A DNA stretch of 64,000 bases from Sphagnum compactum (taxonomy: Eukaryota > Bryophyta > Sphagnopsida > Sphagnales), in the NCBI GenBank assembly GCA_965153455.1, contig OZ234501.1, positions 1,178,001 through 1,242,000 on the forward strand, written 5' to 3'. The notes beneath the pieces are model-generated. The model was not told the origin of the DNA and made no database searches. It saw only the letters and a program-made list of their open reading frames with translations. A program made the position numbers and the translations under genes. This document shows, piece by piece, positions 1 to 12,700 of the stretch (the stretch's first letter is position 1; every line of letters begins with the position of its first letter).

Positions 1-2610
1 TCTCCCGAAGTTCATAGTACTAAACATTTATGCCCGAATTTAAGTACTAAGAATGTAATTACAAAGATTAATGTAGTTTAATTAATAAAAACCACAGTAT
101 TGAAATTCTTAAATGGCAACCTGATCCTAGGAGGAAGGTTCGTTTTTGTTCCACAAATTTTTGCGATGTAGCCACATGGGCAAGAAGGGAATTTAGCGAA
201 GGTCGGCCGCAAGATACCTTAGAAGCGAAGAATTTTTGAAAATCCTAGCACCTCATAGGTATTTGGAAGAGCAGAGAGTGAAAATTTAAGAGAGGCACCC
301 ATGAAACAAATTCCAGAGAAGGGATAGTATTCACAAAAGCCCAATTAGGCACACCATCAGGAGGAAGAAAAAACAGTTAGGTGAATCCGCGAAGTTCCTT
401 CAATCTCAATCCCGTTTTAACGGTGAAAATCACATCATCGCACATGGAACCGTCATGATATGCTCGTAGAAAGGGATGTCATGAGCTCTGGATGGCCTCC
501 ATGAAATTTGGTCCGCGAAATGACCGAGACCCACCTGCAATGCAAAATATATTTATGACTAGAAAAAGTTTGGCGAAAATGCAAGCTACCAAATATGATT
601 TGGACATGTACTCATAAAGGATTTTTCATGGAGAAAATGGCCCAAGTTCAGCACCTTGGGAAGAATGAAACGGCCATATTCCGTACGATAAGTTGCAGCA
701 AGCAACTCATAATAAAGGAATTTTCTATTTTATTTTGCTTTCATATTTAGTAGGTAGCCAGATTCGGGCAAATTAGTCGGTAGACGATTGGCACCCGGGT
801 AACATGACAAAATCCATTAAAGAAAGCCCAGGCTCAAATCCTTTTCATTTTTGTTATGTGCAACATGATTATTTATTAGGTGAGAATCGTGAGAAAGGTT
901 AGGGGTGCATGGTAATCGAAAAAGAAAAAAGGAACACGGGAAGCGCCCTGCACCCCTGTGGAAACCAGAACCAAAGAAGAAAAGAGGGCGAAGGATTTTA
1001 GTCATATTTATGGAACTTAGGAATAAAAAAGATATAATTTTTGGGATTTTTTATTTATAATTTATGGGGACGATCATGATTGAAAACGATAATTATGGTG
1101 ATTTAACCTAGGATGATAACCATAGCAATTAGTTCCAATAAGTTTTTTTTTCCAATTTGTGGGTTTCAAACAATCCAGGATTTAAAATCTTTTTGGGTTT
1201 TTTTTCAAATTTACAGTTGCAAAGAAAAAAATAAATCTTTTTTAGCAACAATGAAAAATTCGCCAGAAACAAATTATTGATGAACAACTTAGTGAGAAGC
1301 CCGGGGGGAACTAAACACGAAACGTCATTTTGAGTTATTTGTCGGGACATGGGTAGTCCGACATGAAGAATCATTAAAAAAAGACGAAAATTGAAGCATT
1401 GGGTGTCGAAAATTGCGAAGGAAAAATACAAAAAGCACACAAAAAAATGAATCCATGAGCCTGCAAAATTAGAAAGGGAAAAAAGGAAAGAAAAAGATGC
1501 AGTTTTTTCAGTTAAGGATTTGTAAAATATTATTATTGCAATTATTTCGTTTCTCTCAATTGAGGTTTTCCCAAATTGCCCTTTGTTTTAAAACGGAGGG
1601 AAGGGAATAATTCGGAATATTTAGAGTAACAGTATAATATTAATATTGGAAATATTACAGTAAATATTACCATCACGATTAGAACAATCATTATTGTATT
1701 TATCGTAATAAATATTATGAATTATAATTAGTAATATTGTTATTAATATTTTTACTTGATAACGCAAAGGTACGAAAAATAAGTAGCAGGGAGGATAAAC
1801 CGTGTATTATTAAATAATAATAATAACCTAAGGTTTGAACTTATCCCACAAGCAGCTGTACGTACAATAACTATACTGGTATTATTTATAAATATGAATA
1901 TGCACAGTAAATATTATTAAAATAAATTGATAACATTTATTCTTATAAATAAAAGGAAACAACTTTACAAATAGAAATGAAAATGTCATAAACACATGGG
2001 AAAATCGTTCGATACCGACAGGGCCATATAATTATTTGATTTGAATAGAATCATTTGAAATTTCAGTCCCTAGGAGTTACTTATATGTAGATTTTTTTCG
2101 AATAAAAAACGTTGAGATTTTTGAAATAAAAATAAAATGCTATCAGTTTGAAAAGGAGGTCGAAAATGTCACAAATACATAGGAAAAGCAGCAACGGATC
2201 ACATGCATCATTTTCTTTTTGTGGCGAATTTTTGAACTCGAAATGTAGGGTTAATACCGAATTCGGAAAAAATATGGAAATTTTTCAGCAAAAATTATAA
2301 AAGATTTATTTGGGGAAGAAATTATGATATAAGCATATCATTTTCTGAATTTTTGAGAATGTTATGAAATTTTTGCCATAATAGGTACCACGTATATGTT
2401 GAAAGTATTCCAATTTGAAATCTTGAATGTATATATATACATAGTTCATATTACTATGAAGGTAAAGGTCAAAATGTAATGAAGACATCAAAACACCCCT
2501 AGGTTATCAATGGCCATATGTTTATCTTATTCATAGAAAATCTTTTGAAAATTAGGGCTCCCAATAGTTATGTAGGGGTTGAGAGTTTCAAAGTAATGAA
2601 AGGGAAGAAA
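1..2610. other. AT-rich gene-free stretch
   Basis: I see no coding region, RNA gene or recognisable mobile element here. The DNA is AT-rich, with poly-A and poly-T runs and short AT tracts around 1620-1960. Phrases such as 'aaaatgtca.aaacacat' recur near 1980, 2163 and 2470, which suggests old diverged repeats. Short open frames on the minus strand show no domain and lie in low-complexity sequence. Confidence 0.6.
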
Positions 2611-2614
2611 ATTT

Positions 2615-3345
2615 GGCCGTGAAGAACAGTGCCTGACCTGTGGACTCAAAAGCAATGTCCGGGAGGCGTCATCCCATAACATCAAAGATTGTACACGTTA
2701 GGTCGGTCCTATTGAAACGAATTGTTTGAACTATTTTTTACAAAAAATATATTTACAAAAAATATAGAAGAAGTCGATAAATGTAACACAACCGTACAAT
2801 TAGAGTCAAACTAAGGATTACACAAATGTGGCATTTATAAACACTTGCAAATATTGGAGAAGGAAGGAAGCACGGGGCGTTTACACGGTAACATGAAGAA
2901 CCGAAAAAGTTGATGGTGTATTAAAATTTTAAAATTTCATTTCACGGGAACATGGATTTATTGAAATTAGATGACATGCATGACACGAGAAAAGAAGAGC
3001 TAGCAAACAAGTGAGGCGACCTATCAAGTTCCTTAAGTCGTGAAGAAGCACGAGGTAAAACCCGGCCACGGAAAACATTACCTAACATGTGAGCAGAAAA
3101 ACAAGGTCCTGAAGGTTTCATGGCATAACAAGAGAGATTATACATGCAAGGCATGTCATATCGAAAGGAATTTGTAGAACTATTATTGAGAAAAGATATT
3201 TAAGGGAGAATATACAACAAGTCAATAAATTGAACAACACGATTATATAATTAGAAACAAAGTAATAATTAGAGGAACACGACATTTTGGAACATGTACA
3301 ATTTTTTTGAAAAGAATGAAGTAGGGGGAATTTACGAGGTAATAA
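2615..3345. repeat. Diverged tandem duplication, period about 455 bp
   Basis: The stretch beginning near 2648 is paralogous to the one beginning near 3103. Matching landmarks in the same order are a 'cataacatcaaagattgtac' versus 'cataacaagagagattatac' block, a 'gaactatt' block, 'aagtcgataaa' versus 'aagtcaataaa', an 'aacacaaccgtacaattaga' versus 'aacacgattatataattaga' block, and a closing 'ttacacggtaa' versus 'ttacgaggtaa'. The copies differ by many substitutions and small gaps, so the duplication is old. No protein is implied. Confidence 0.55.
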
Positions 3346-4194
3346 AAGAAACTTAATAATTTTTGAAAAGAACCTAAAAGATAAGGAAAATATATAAGAA
3401 GGGAAGAAAGAGAGAAAGAAACAATATCATGCAACCTAATGGAAGATGCAAGGGGGGTCTTCAATCGGAGGAAGTTAGATGTTGCGATCCACAGCACGCT
3501 TCCTTGACACAGCAGGGGAACCTGCATTCCCATAATTCCATCAACAAAACGATTTTCCAAGGAAGAAGTTGAGTTAGTATTGAATACTAAGCGGGGAACT
3601 AATATACATATATGGGTGAAGTAGGAAGCGGGAAAAAGCGTAAAGAAAGAAATAATGGGAAGAAGGGAAAAACAAAAGCACAAACAAACAATTCAGGAAC
3701 ACGTAGGAACACGAAGAATGGAAAGAAGTAGAAGCAGTGATCAATACCGCAGACAAAAAGAAAGAAAAGTAGAAACAAATATGAGTTTATATTTGAAAAG
3801 GACAAAAATGCGGACAAAGGATAGGGGATATAAACCCGAAGGCTCGACGCGGCCTTCTTATGAGGCATGTGAGTATTTTAGGGTTATACAAAAAAGGTAT
3901 CCCACGAGGATGATAGCGGGAGAGGATTAAACATTTCCCCGGTAAAAAATGTAAAGCAGTAGGTGAAAGAAAGGACTAAAGCAAAAGGCAAACACATGAT
4001 TAAACTAAGAGATAAAACCCGATAAATTAGCTAAAAATTATATTATGAGCTATGGCTAGATGCAAGGGTAAGCATAGGGGCAAACCTAAAGGGAACCATA
4101 CGCGTATATGAAAAGGTTAAACGTAGGGTGAAACATGAAGCTAAACTGAAAATGTAAACACGCAGTTAAATTAAAAGGCTAAAGCAAGAGGCAA

Positions 4195-4550
4195 ATTGAG
4201 AGAGGAGTGAATACAGGAATATTTTTGCTTGAATATTTCGGGTAAACTCGGGTAGATTGGGGTAAAAACGGAATATCTGGGTAAACTTGGGTACATTTGG
4301 CTAAGGCTTGAATATTTCGGTTAAACTTGAGCAGACTGGGGCACACTGGGTGGAACTCGAGTATTTTGGATAAAGTAGGGTACATTGGGGTAAATTTGAA
4401 TATTTTGGCTAAAGTCGGGTACACCCGGTAAAATTTGAATATTCGGGGTAAACTTGAATACAGGGGGGAAAACTTGAATATTTTGTTTAAACTCGGGTAG
4501 AGTCAGGTAAACTTGAGTAGAAGGGGTTAAACACGGGTACATGAAATAGG
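4195..4550. repeat. Minisatellite, about 40-bp unit
   Basis: A unit beginning 'gaatatt(t)cgggtaaact' recurs at about 4231, 4271, 4310, 4359, 4398, 4437 and 4476, giving a period of 39-41 bp with one longer step. The + strand is almost pure purine plus T ('gggtaaacttgggtaca'). It is the first of five neighbouring tandem arrays with purine-rich + strands. Confidence 0.85.
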
Positions 4551-4649
4551 TAAAGTAAGTGTGTAAACTCTATTATTTCTTGGGAAGTTGGGATTTTGTT
4601 ATTTTTGACAATTTTTGACAACAAGTATATTATATTATTTTGGTTACAC

Positions 4650-5825
4650 GGGTAGTAACACGTGGGGCAAAACATAATGTTTTGGCATGAGGCAAAAATG
4701 AGAAAACTTTGGTAGAAGTGGAACAAAAGTGGAAATGTTTGGCATAGTTGTGAGAAATCGAAAATTATTGACATATTATTGGCAAGAATTAAAATCTTTG
4801 GCATAACTTTGGCGAAACTAGAAATGTTTGTGATAATTATGAGGAAACTTGATACTTTGGCATAACTATATGTAAAAGTAATTTTTTTTGGCATAACCCG
4901 GGCGAAATTTGATATATTTGGCATAAGGGGGAGAAAATTCAAAAACCTGGGCATAACTTTGCCGAAAATTAGGATCTTTTGCATAGCTAGAACAAAAGTT
5001 GAAAGATTTATTTGCATAACTAGGGCAAAGTAAAAAAGGATGAGCACAAGTCGGGCAAAATGTAATAAGTTTGGCATAAGGAAAAAATCTTTGGCAAGAG
5101 GGTAAGAAAATTTGAGAAGTTGAACATAAGTTGAGGAAAACCTGAGAACTTTGGCATAATGGGGCAAAACCGGCATTAGTTTGAAAAAACTTGATAAATT
5201 GGCATAATTAGATATAGTAGGATAACTTTGGCAAAATTTTATAAATTGGCATGATATGAGAGAAGTTGATAATTTTGGCATAATCTTGGCAAAAGGCGAC
5301 AAGTTTGTGATAAGGTGGAAAAGAAGTCGATAAGCCGGGCATAAGTTGGGCAAAACGTGAGAAGTTTGGCATAAGTCGGCAAAAGTGGATAAGTTTGGCA
5401 TAAAGTAGGGAAAAACATGAGAAGCTTGGCATAAGTTGGCAAAAGTTGATAAGTTTGGCATAACGGGGGAAAAACATGAGAAGTTAGGCATAAGTTGGCA
5501 AAAGTGGATAAGTTTGGCATAACGGGGGAAAAAATGAGAACCTGGGCATAAGGAGGCAAAAGTTGATAAGTTTGGCATAACAGGCGAAAAACATGAGAAG
5601 CTGGGCATAAGTAGGCAAAAGTTGATAAGTTTGGCATAACGAGGGAAAAACATGAGAAGCTGGGCATAAGTAGGTAAAAATTGATAAGTTTGGCATAACT
5701 GGGGAAAAACATGAGAACCTTGGCATAAGTTGGCAAAAGTTGATAACATTGGCATATGTGAGGCAAAACTTGAAAACTTTTGGCATAAGTAAAAAAAAAG
5801 GTGATAAGTTAGCGTAACTGGGGCA
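4650..5825. repeat. Higher-order minisatellite, 59-60-bp dimer of about 30-bp monomers
   Basis: The central part alternates two related monomers, 'gagaagctgggcataagtag' and 'gataagtttggcataacggg'. 'gaag' starts recur near 5361, 5421, 5480, 5538, 5597, 5656 and 5715, so the dimer period is 58-60 bp. Because the unit is not a multiple of three and contains no minus-strand stop, long open frames exist in all three minus frames, the longest 453 codons. I treat these as artefacts rather than genes. Repeats towards 4650 are more diverged. Confidence 0.9.
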
Positions 5826-5895
5826 AAACCTATACATATGATCTGCACACTATGCTCCTAACGTCGCAAGTCGGAGGCTGTTTGACCACCAAAAA
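5826..5895. repeat. Copy 1 of a recurrent junction module
   Basis: The 59-bp array ends abruptly in 'ctatacatatgatctg', followed by a 'ggctgtttgacca' block. The same two landmarks, about the same distance apart, occur where the Gypsy element ends at 13640. The second landmark occurs again in relaxed form near 14495. This looks like the conserved end of a dispersed element or a recombination junction. I do not recognise the family. Confidence 0.6.
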
Positions 5896-6279
5896 CCCAG
5901 TGTAATGAAATTTTCCAACCTTGGTTAACAAAGGTTTTATTTTAGCATTAAGCAACGATGAATAAAAAAAATTTAGGGAGAAGAAAGAAGTAAGAGGAGG
6001 ATTAAAGGTGCGACGAAAAACCATAGGTCCAAATGAAATCAAGTACGAATTCAAAAGCATAAACAAGAGTTGCAAATTGGAGAGCAGGAAAAAACAAAGA
6101 GAATAGGAAATTAGGACGAAAAAACAAGCCAAAAAAAATATAAAAGCAGAACAAACAAACGGAAGAAAAGGAAAGGATTGGATATAAAATCAGAGAGAAG
6201 AGGGATGAGATGCATAAGAACAACGGACATTCCCAAACCTGAAAGAGGGAAGGTGGGTCTGTAAAGGCGATATCACAAA
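5896..6279. other. Gene-free spacer
   Basis: A/G-rich single-copy-looking DNA between two tandem arrays. I see no domain, RNA or repeat structure. Confidence 0.5.
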
Positions 6280-6720
6280 ATGGTAGAGGAAAACCCGATT
6301 GGCAGTTTTCGGTACTGGCAAAGTTGGTTGCGATGACGCGGATACATAAACCAGTTCAATAACATTCGATGTGGAGAAATTTGATGATCCCGAACTTGGA
6401 TTTGACGAACCAAAATTCCCAAAGCGGGATTCGGCAAAGCCAGTTCTCGTAAAGGTAGATTTAGAAAAGGCAGTTTGGGAAAGCCGGATTTAGCAAAGTG
6501 GGTTTGGCAAAGGGGATTTAATAAAAATGGTTTGGTAAAGGGGGATTTAGGGTTCGAGGTTTGGAAAACCGGAGTTGGGAAAACCGGATTTTTGTAAAGG
6601 CGAATTTCGCAAACATGGTTTGAAAAAGTCAGATTTGACAAACCCAGTTTTCGAAAGCGGGATTTGGAAAAACAAGTTTTCGTAAAGCCGGATTCCGGGT
6701 TTAGGGTTTAGGGTTCCCAG
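6280..6720. repeat. Short-unit minisatellite ending in a telomere-like tract
   Basis: Degenerate units of about 18-20 bp resembling 'ggatttggcaaagccggttt' run through the interval. The right end passes into 'gggtttagggtttagggttc' near 6697-6716, which is two to three copies of the plant telomere unit TTTAGGG. Confidence 0.75.
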
Positions 6721-7130
6721 GGTTTAGAAAAGAAGATAGAAAGAAAAAAGAAAAAAGAAAAAAGAAAGGCATAAAAATAGAAAAGAATGGAGATAGAGAA
6801 AATAAGAAAAGAATAAATTGAAACATGAAAAAAGGTGAGGTTTGAAAAAAAGGAGTAAAAAACAGAAAAAGTAGGAAGAAAGAAATGAAAGAAGGGAAAA
6901 GGTTTATATAGTAAAATGATTTGGAAAGGTAAAAGGAAAAGAAAAGAAGAGAGGAAAGAAAGGGTTTAGGATATAAGAAAGAAGAGAAGTTAATTTATAA
7001 CGAAGAAAAGGCGTAGTTAAAAGAAGAAGGAGGTGCGTGTTATTTGTGGGAACTTGAGAGCGGGATGGAAATAAAGAGAAATAGAAAAGCGAAAAAGGAA
7101 GAGTGGATTTATATGATAGAAAGAAATAAT
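6721..7130. other. Polypurine tract DNA
   Basis: Almost entirely A and G on the + strand (runs of 'aagaaaaaagaaaaaagaaa' type). I see no gene. Such purine mirror sequence can in principle adopt triplex structure. Confidence 0.6.
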
Positions 7131-8085
7131 AAGCAGGGCAAAAGTTTATATTTGGGGCATAAGGTTTAGGAAAAGCTAATTTTTTTGGGCGTAAGCGTGG
7201 GAAAAGTGGAAACGTTGGCAGAAGTATGGGAAAAGTGGAAAAGTTTGGCATAAATTTGAGAAAGATTAAAGCACGGGGCATAAGTTTGGCAAAAATGATA
7301 AGGGCATTTTGCATAAGTAGGGCAAAGGTTAAAACGAGGGTGATAAGGGGGGCAAAAGCAAATAAGTTTGGCATACAGGGAGCAAATATGGGAAAATTGA
7401 GCATAAGCGTAAAAAAAGGTGGGAAGTTTGGCGTAAGTGAAGGAGAAGGTGAGAAGGTGGGCATAACTGGGCATAACACGATAAGTTTGGCGTAAGTCGG
7501 GGAAGAGGGGAGAGGCGGGGCATAAAGGAAAGAGATTTGGAGCATAAGGGAATAAGTTTGACATAAATTGGCAGAAGGGGAAATAATTAACATAAGTTTG
7601 AGAAAACATGATAAGTTAAGATAACGGGAGATAATGGGATAAGTGGGGCATAAGCGAGAAAAAGTGGAGAAGTTTAGGAGAAGCAGGGCAAAAGGTGAGA
7701 AGGTGGGCAGAAGTCGGGAAAAGTGGGCAAGTTCGGCATAAGCGGGGCAAAAGGCGAAAAGGGGGGCATAATTTGGCAAAAGGTGATGCGTTTAAGAAAA
7801 GGGGAGGAAAAGGCAAGAAGTTTGGCAGGAGGGCGGAAAAGCGAATAAGTTTGGCATAAGTTGGATAAAATGTGAGAAGTTCGGCAAAAGCGGGCAGAAG
7901 GGAATAAGTTTGAAAAAATTGCAGGAAAATTTGAGAAGCTTGGGAAAATTTGGCAAAAAATAGTAAGTTTGGGGAAAGGGGGGCAAACGGTGAGAAGTAA
8001 GGAAAATCTAAAAAAGCTTGATGAGCTCGGCATAAGCGGGTAAAAATTGAGAAAGTGGGCGTAAATGGGCGAAGAATGGAGGAGG
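7130..8085. repeat. Diverged about 30-bp minisatellite related to the 59-60-bp array
   Basis: Monomers such as 'aagtttggcataagttggat' and 'gagaaggtgggcagaagtcg' are variants of the monomers at 4650-5825 but more divergent and without clear dimer order. As in that array, several minus-strand frames are open over 60-290 codons with peptides rich in P, F, L and S. The protein-like frames are therefore explained by repeat composition. Confidence 0.8.
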
Positions 8086-8099
8086 AGGGGTTGAGAGTT

Positions 8100-8910
8100 C
8101 AGTGAAAGAGGGGCGAAGGGAAGGGGGTAAAACAAGAAAAAGCGGAGTAAAGCGGCGAGGTAAAGCGCGGTAAATAGGGGCGAAGCGGGGTAATAAAAAT
8201 CGATGCGGGGTAAAAAAAAAAGTTAAAGCACGACAATTTGGGCGACGCGAGGTAAGGATTATTGAAGCGAGGTAAAGCGGGCAAAAGTGAGTTAAAGCGG
8301 GAAAAAACGAACGAAACCGGATGAAAGCGTAGTAAATTGACGTAAAGCGAGGTAAAGGGAATGAAAGGGAGTGAAAGTGGTGTAAAGCGGAATAGACCGA
8401 CGTGAAGTGACCGAAAGAGCGATAAAGCGAGAAAAAGAGAGTTAAAGCGGGTTAAAGCAGGGTAAAGCAAGGTGAAGCGCACTAAAAGGGCGTAAAGCGA
8501 AGTGAAGCGAATTAAAGGGAGTTGAAACGGGTAAAGCTGGGTAAAGCAGGGTAAAGCGGCTTGAAGTGAGTGAAGGCGCAATAAAGCAACGAAAAGGGAA
8601 TTAAAGCGGGTTAAAGCACGGTTAGGCGCAATAAAGGGGCGTAAAGCGAAGTAAAGCGAATTAAAGGGAGTTGGATTGAGATAAAGCGGAGTAAACAAGG
8701 GTATAGCGACAAGAAGTGAATGAAAGCGCACTAAAGCGGGAAAAAGGGTGTTAAAGCGGGTGCAAGCGCAATAAAGCGAGGTAAAGCGTAATAAAGGGGT
8801 GTGAAGCGAGGTAAAGCGAATTAAAGGGAGTTGAAGCGGGGTTAGCGAGGTAAAGCGGTGTGAAATGAGTGAAAGCGCAATGAAGCGGGAAAAGGGAGTT
8901 AAAGCGGGTG
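8100..8910. repeat. 10-12-bp minisatellite with about 150-bp higher-order period
   Basis: The basic unit is 'gcgaggtaaa' with variants. A longer block, 'gcgaattaaagggagttgaa', recurs at 8507, 8656 and 8816. A second block, of the form 'gtgaatgaaagcgcactaaa', recurs near 8407, 8566, 8715 and 8867. This gives a higher-order unit of 149-160 bp in at least four copies. The array is GC-richer than its neighbours and stops exactly where the putative LTR begins at 8911. Confidence 0.85.
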
Positions 8911-9728
8911 TGTTGCAACCCCACTTTGGGCGAAGTGTGAAGATGAAACTCCCACTCCCAAAAATGGGGATTTGGAGTCCTCCGGGACTCCCGAATGTTT
9001 AGAGTTCAACAGCAAGGCCCAAAACACCTTGCATTGAGGTGTTCTTGGTGTCATTGGAAAGGTCTTAAAGCGTAGATATCGAAAATGGCCTTGCATTGGT
9101 CATTTGGACATCTGCAGCCCAAGTTATGGGCAAAAGAAGGGCCGGAAGTCAAACTGACAGTTTGACTCCCGACCACTAAAAGTCGGGAATCGACCTCTTC
9201 CCGACCTCCGAATTGAGAGTGCGACAAGGCGTTGGAAAGACCTCGACGAGGGTTACAACTTTAGTTCAGACCTCGTTGCGATTAGACTCTGCAGTCGGGA
9301 GTTATGAACTCCCAAAGTCCCGAGACTCCAACCGGGACAATTTCGGGACTCCAACTTGAGAGTCCCGGGAAAAAGAGCCATTCAGATGTAGCCTCCGCGG
9401 AGCATTGCAGAGAATACTATATGGGGGAAGGTGGTGGCTTCCCCTGAGTCCGGGCCGTGGTGAATCTTGTGAGTCAAAGTGCCCGTGGCTTGTCTCAACA
9501 CCCAAGGGTGTCCCGAATGTGAACTAACCCCTGTGTGGTTGGTTTTTGGATGCAGAATCAAGCTTGATCTTCTAATCCCTCTTCCTAGTCTAATCCCAGG
9601 ACTTCTAGCACGCCCCTCTACCCCTCTATAGTGCTGGAAGTCGAGAGCGCCCTCCGAGTCCCAACTTTCTGCAACTCTACATAGTTGAACCCTCAAGTGG
9701 GTTCAACAAGGGACTTAGGAGCGCGTCA
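8911..9728 (+). repeat. Putative 5' LTR of the Gypsy element
   Basis: The interval begins TGTTGCAACC directly after the tandem array and ends GCGTCA two bases before a primer-binding-site-like sequence, so it has the TG...CA form of an LTR (818 bp). Base composition is balanced, unlike the array to its left. No 3' partner LTR lies in the window, so the boundary at 8911 rests on the composition change and the TG dinucleotide, not on LTR-LTR alignment. Confidence 0.6.
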
Positions 9729-9730
9729 CG

Positions 9731-9744
9731 TGATATTAGAGCTC
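9731..9744 (+). other. Primer-binding site, initiator tRNA-Met type
   Basis: 'tgatattagagctc' resembles the usual plant TGGTATCAGAGC sequence complementary to the 3' end of initiator tRNA-Met, with two G/C-to-A/T changes. It sits immediately after the putative LTR and 34 bp before the gag ATG at 9778, the expected arrangement for minus-strand priming. Confidence 0.65.
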
Positions 9745-9777
9745 AAGGTGAAGCTCGACTTGCTTCTTGGAGTGGTG

Positions 9778-12700
9778 ATGGCACCCAAGAAGACCCGCAA
9801 GCAACCACAAGACTCCATGTTGGAGGAGCCCGTCGAAGACCAAGTAGCCCCGCCAGAATCAATTGGGGAGGAGGAACCGATGCCCCGGGAGGACCAAAAT
9901 GAGCCCGAAAGTGAAGAGGAACAAAGGAGCTCGGTCCTATTCACCCAAGAACAATTGGAAGTCCTCCTTAAAATGGGTAGGCCCGACTTTGGTGAGTTGG
10001 TGGCGGCCCTCAAAACGGGAGCCGCCAAGGGTGAAAGGTTCCAACCGGCCAAGCCTGGCAACTTCAACGGTGCCTGCGACCGCAAGGTTGTGGATGTTTG
10101 GCTTGCGGAAATGGACGACTATTTACATGTTGCCATGGTTGGACGGAATTCTACCGTGGAGCTTGCTCAATCCTACTTGAAGGGCTATGCCACCACATGG
10201 TGGAAGATGATCCGACAAGAGGAGGGGAAGAACCATGGCTATACTTGGGAGTTTTTTAAGGAACGTCTTGAGTCGGAATTTGTTCCAAGGAATTCCGACT
10301 ACATCTCGAGGTGTAAACTCCATGACCTTGTGAATGCCACAAATGAAAATTTGAGGCAATATGTGAGGGCTTACTCCGAGCTCATGCTTGAGATCCGACA
10401 CATGCCCGAGTTGGATCGTGTGTGCCAATTTGTGATGGGGTTTCCAACTTGGGCCAAGCGAAAGCTTGAGGAGAGTTGGCCCGCCTCATTATCCGAGGCC
10501 ATCACGAAAGTGGAGAACTTCTCGGATGTGGGGCGGAGTGACAAATCCGGGTTCAAGAAGGACAACAAGTTCCTTCACAAGAAGCCAAGGCATGAAGGGG
10601 AGTGGAACCGGGGGCAAGGTAGCCCAACCAAGGATAAGCCCAAACAATTCCAAGGCTCAGGGTTCAAACCAAACGGGAACTTTGTGAAGAAGAAGGCTCC
10701 TTTCAAAGGGAGCCAACCTAAAGGAGATTTTGGGGTGAAACCCAAAGGAGCATGTTTCAATTGCAATGAGGTGGGGCATTACTCCAAAGATTGTCCCAAG
10801 TCCAAATCGGGGAGTGGGAGCTCTAAGGTACTTGCTCTCAATGCCACTCTAGCCCAACCGGAATGCAATCGACTTATTTTCTTGAAGGGGAAGATTGTTA
10901 AGCGGGATATTTTATGTCTTTTGGACAGAGGGGCTTCTCACAACTTCATAACTCGAGAAAGCGCCGAAAGGATGGAGCTCCACTTGGAGGAGTTCAAGGC
11001 ACCCATTGAGGTGCACTTCGTGGATGGGGTTCCCCATCCAACTACGTTACAGGCAAAGGGAGTGCCTTTCCAATTGGGAAATTTGAGAGGAAAGGTGGAC
11101 TTGTTGGTTTCCACCTTGGGTGGAATGGATTGCATTTTGGGAATGGAGTTCATCACCCAAAACAATGTGCTCATAGAAGGGCACAATAGGCTAGTTAGAA
11201 TCCAATCTAAAAGTGGGATTGTGCGAGTCAAGGCACATGAGTTGCCTTGTGTGGGTGGTCTAACCATCCACTTTATGGTAGGAAAAGCTTGGGAAAGAGA
11301 GTGCGTGGGAGGTTTTGGCATGATGTGTGTCATGCGGGTGTTGGACGAGTATGAGGCCGAGGAAGCCACCAAGTTGATGACTTCCACCAAGTGCATAAAG
11401 CAAGTTTTGGAAGAGTTCCCGGATGTGATGACCGATGAGTTGCCCGAAGACTTGCCCCCGAGAAGACGAGTTGATCATGCGATTGAAGTGATACCAGGAG
11501 TGGAACCTCCCGCCAAGGCCCCATATCGAATGAGCCATGAGGAGTTGAAAGAGCTTAAGGTTCAACTCGAAGAACTCTTCGCAAAAGGGTATATCAAACC
11601 AAGCAAGTCGCCATATGGGGCACCCGTCTTTTTTTTTCACAAGAAGGATGGGACTTTGAGGATGTGTGTTGATTATAGAGCATTCAACAAGGCAACGGTG
11701 AAAAATCGATATCCTTAACCTCACATCGATGATATATTTGATCGTCTCTCGGGAACCAAGGTTTTTAGTAGAATTGATCTACGTTTGGGGTATTACCAAA
11801 TAAGGATTTCGGAAGGGGACGAAGAAAAGACCGTTTGTCGCACAAGGTATGGCTCATATGAGTTCTTGGTGATGCCCTTTGGGCTCACCAATGCACCCGC
11901 CACATTTTGCACTCTCATGAATGACATTTTCCGCGAATGGCTTGATGATTTTGTGGTCGTCTACATAGACGACATTTTGATTTATAGTAGCTCCTTGGAG
12001 GAGCATGCGGAGCACCTTCGTAAGGTGTTCCAAAGGCTAAGGGAAAACAAGTTGTATGTCAAGTTCGAGAAGTGTGAATTTGGAGTGACGGAAGTGGACT
12101 TCCTTGGGCATAGGATAACCCAAGAAGGTTTGAAGATGGCTGATCACAAGGTCAAGGCAATTTTGGATTGGGAACCGCCTAAGTCGGTTCCGGCCTTGAG
12201 GTCCTTCCTAGGATTGGCCTCCTATTATCGCAAGTTCATCAAGAACTTTGTAAAGATAGCGGCGCCCTTGACAAACCTCTTGAAGAAGTCCGCCGTCATT
12301 TATGAATGGGAAGAAGCATGCGACGAAGCCTTTGGAACCTTGAAGGGCATTTTGATGAAGGCGTCGGTGTTGAAGTTGCCCGACTTTGACAAAGAGTTTG
12401 AGATCCATTCCGACACCTCCGACTTTGCAATTGGAGGGGTCCTAGTGCAAGAAGGAAGACCGGTGGCCTTTGAAAACAAGAAGTTGAGTGAGACAGAGCG
12501 AAGGTGGCCAACACACGAGAAGGAAATGTGGGCGGTCATACATTGTCTCAAAACTTGGGGCCATTACATAGGTTCTAAAGATGTAGTGGTGTGGACCGAC
12601 AATGTGACCTTAAAGTACTTCTCCACTCAACCCAAGTTGTCATCAAAACAAGTAAGGTGGCAAGACACATTGGCCTTGTTTAATGTGGACATCCGGCATA

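Noticed and set aside
4487-5848. 453-codon open frame on the minus strand
   Set aside because: It is entirely within a 59-60-bp tandem repeat whose unit has no minus-strand stop in any phase; two other frames are also long. Peptide content is repetitive (C, F, P, L, S, T) with no domain.
6904-7779. 291-codon open frame on the minus strand with a pseudo-signal peptide composition
   Set aside because: Same explanation: diverged repeat of the 30-bp family, alternative frames equally open.
9685-9777. Starting gag at 9685
   Set aside because: This segment lies in the LTR and primer-binding site; the first plausible ATG is 9778.
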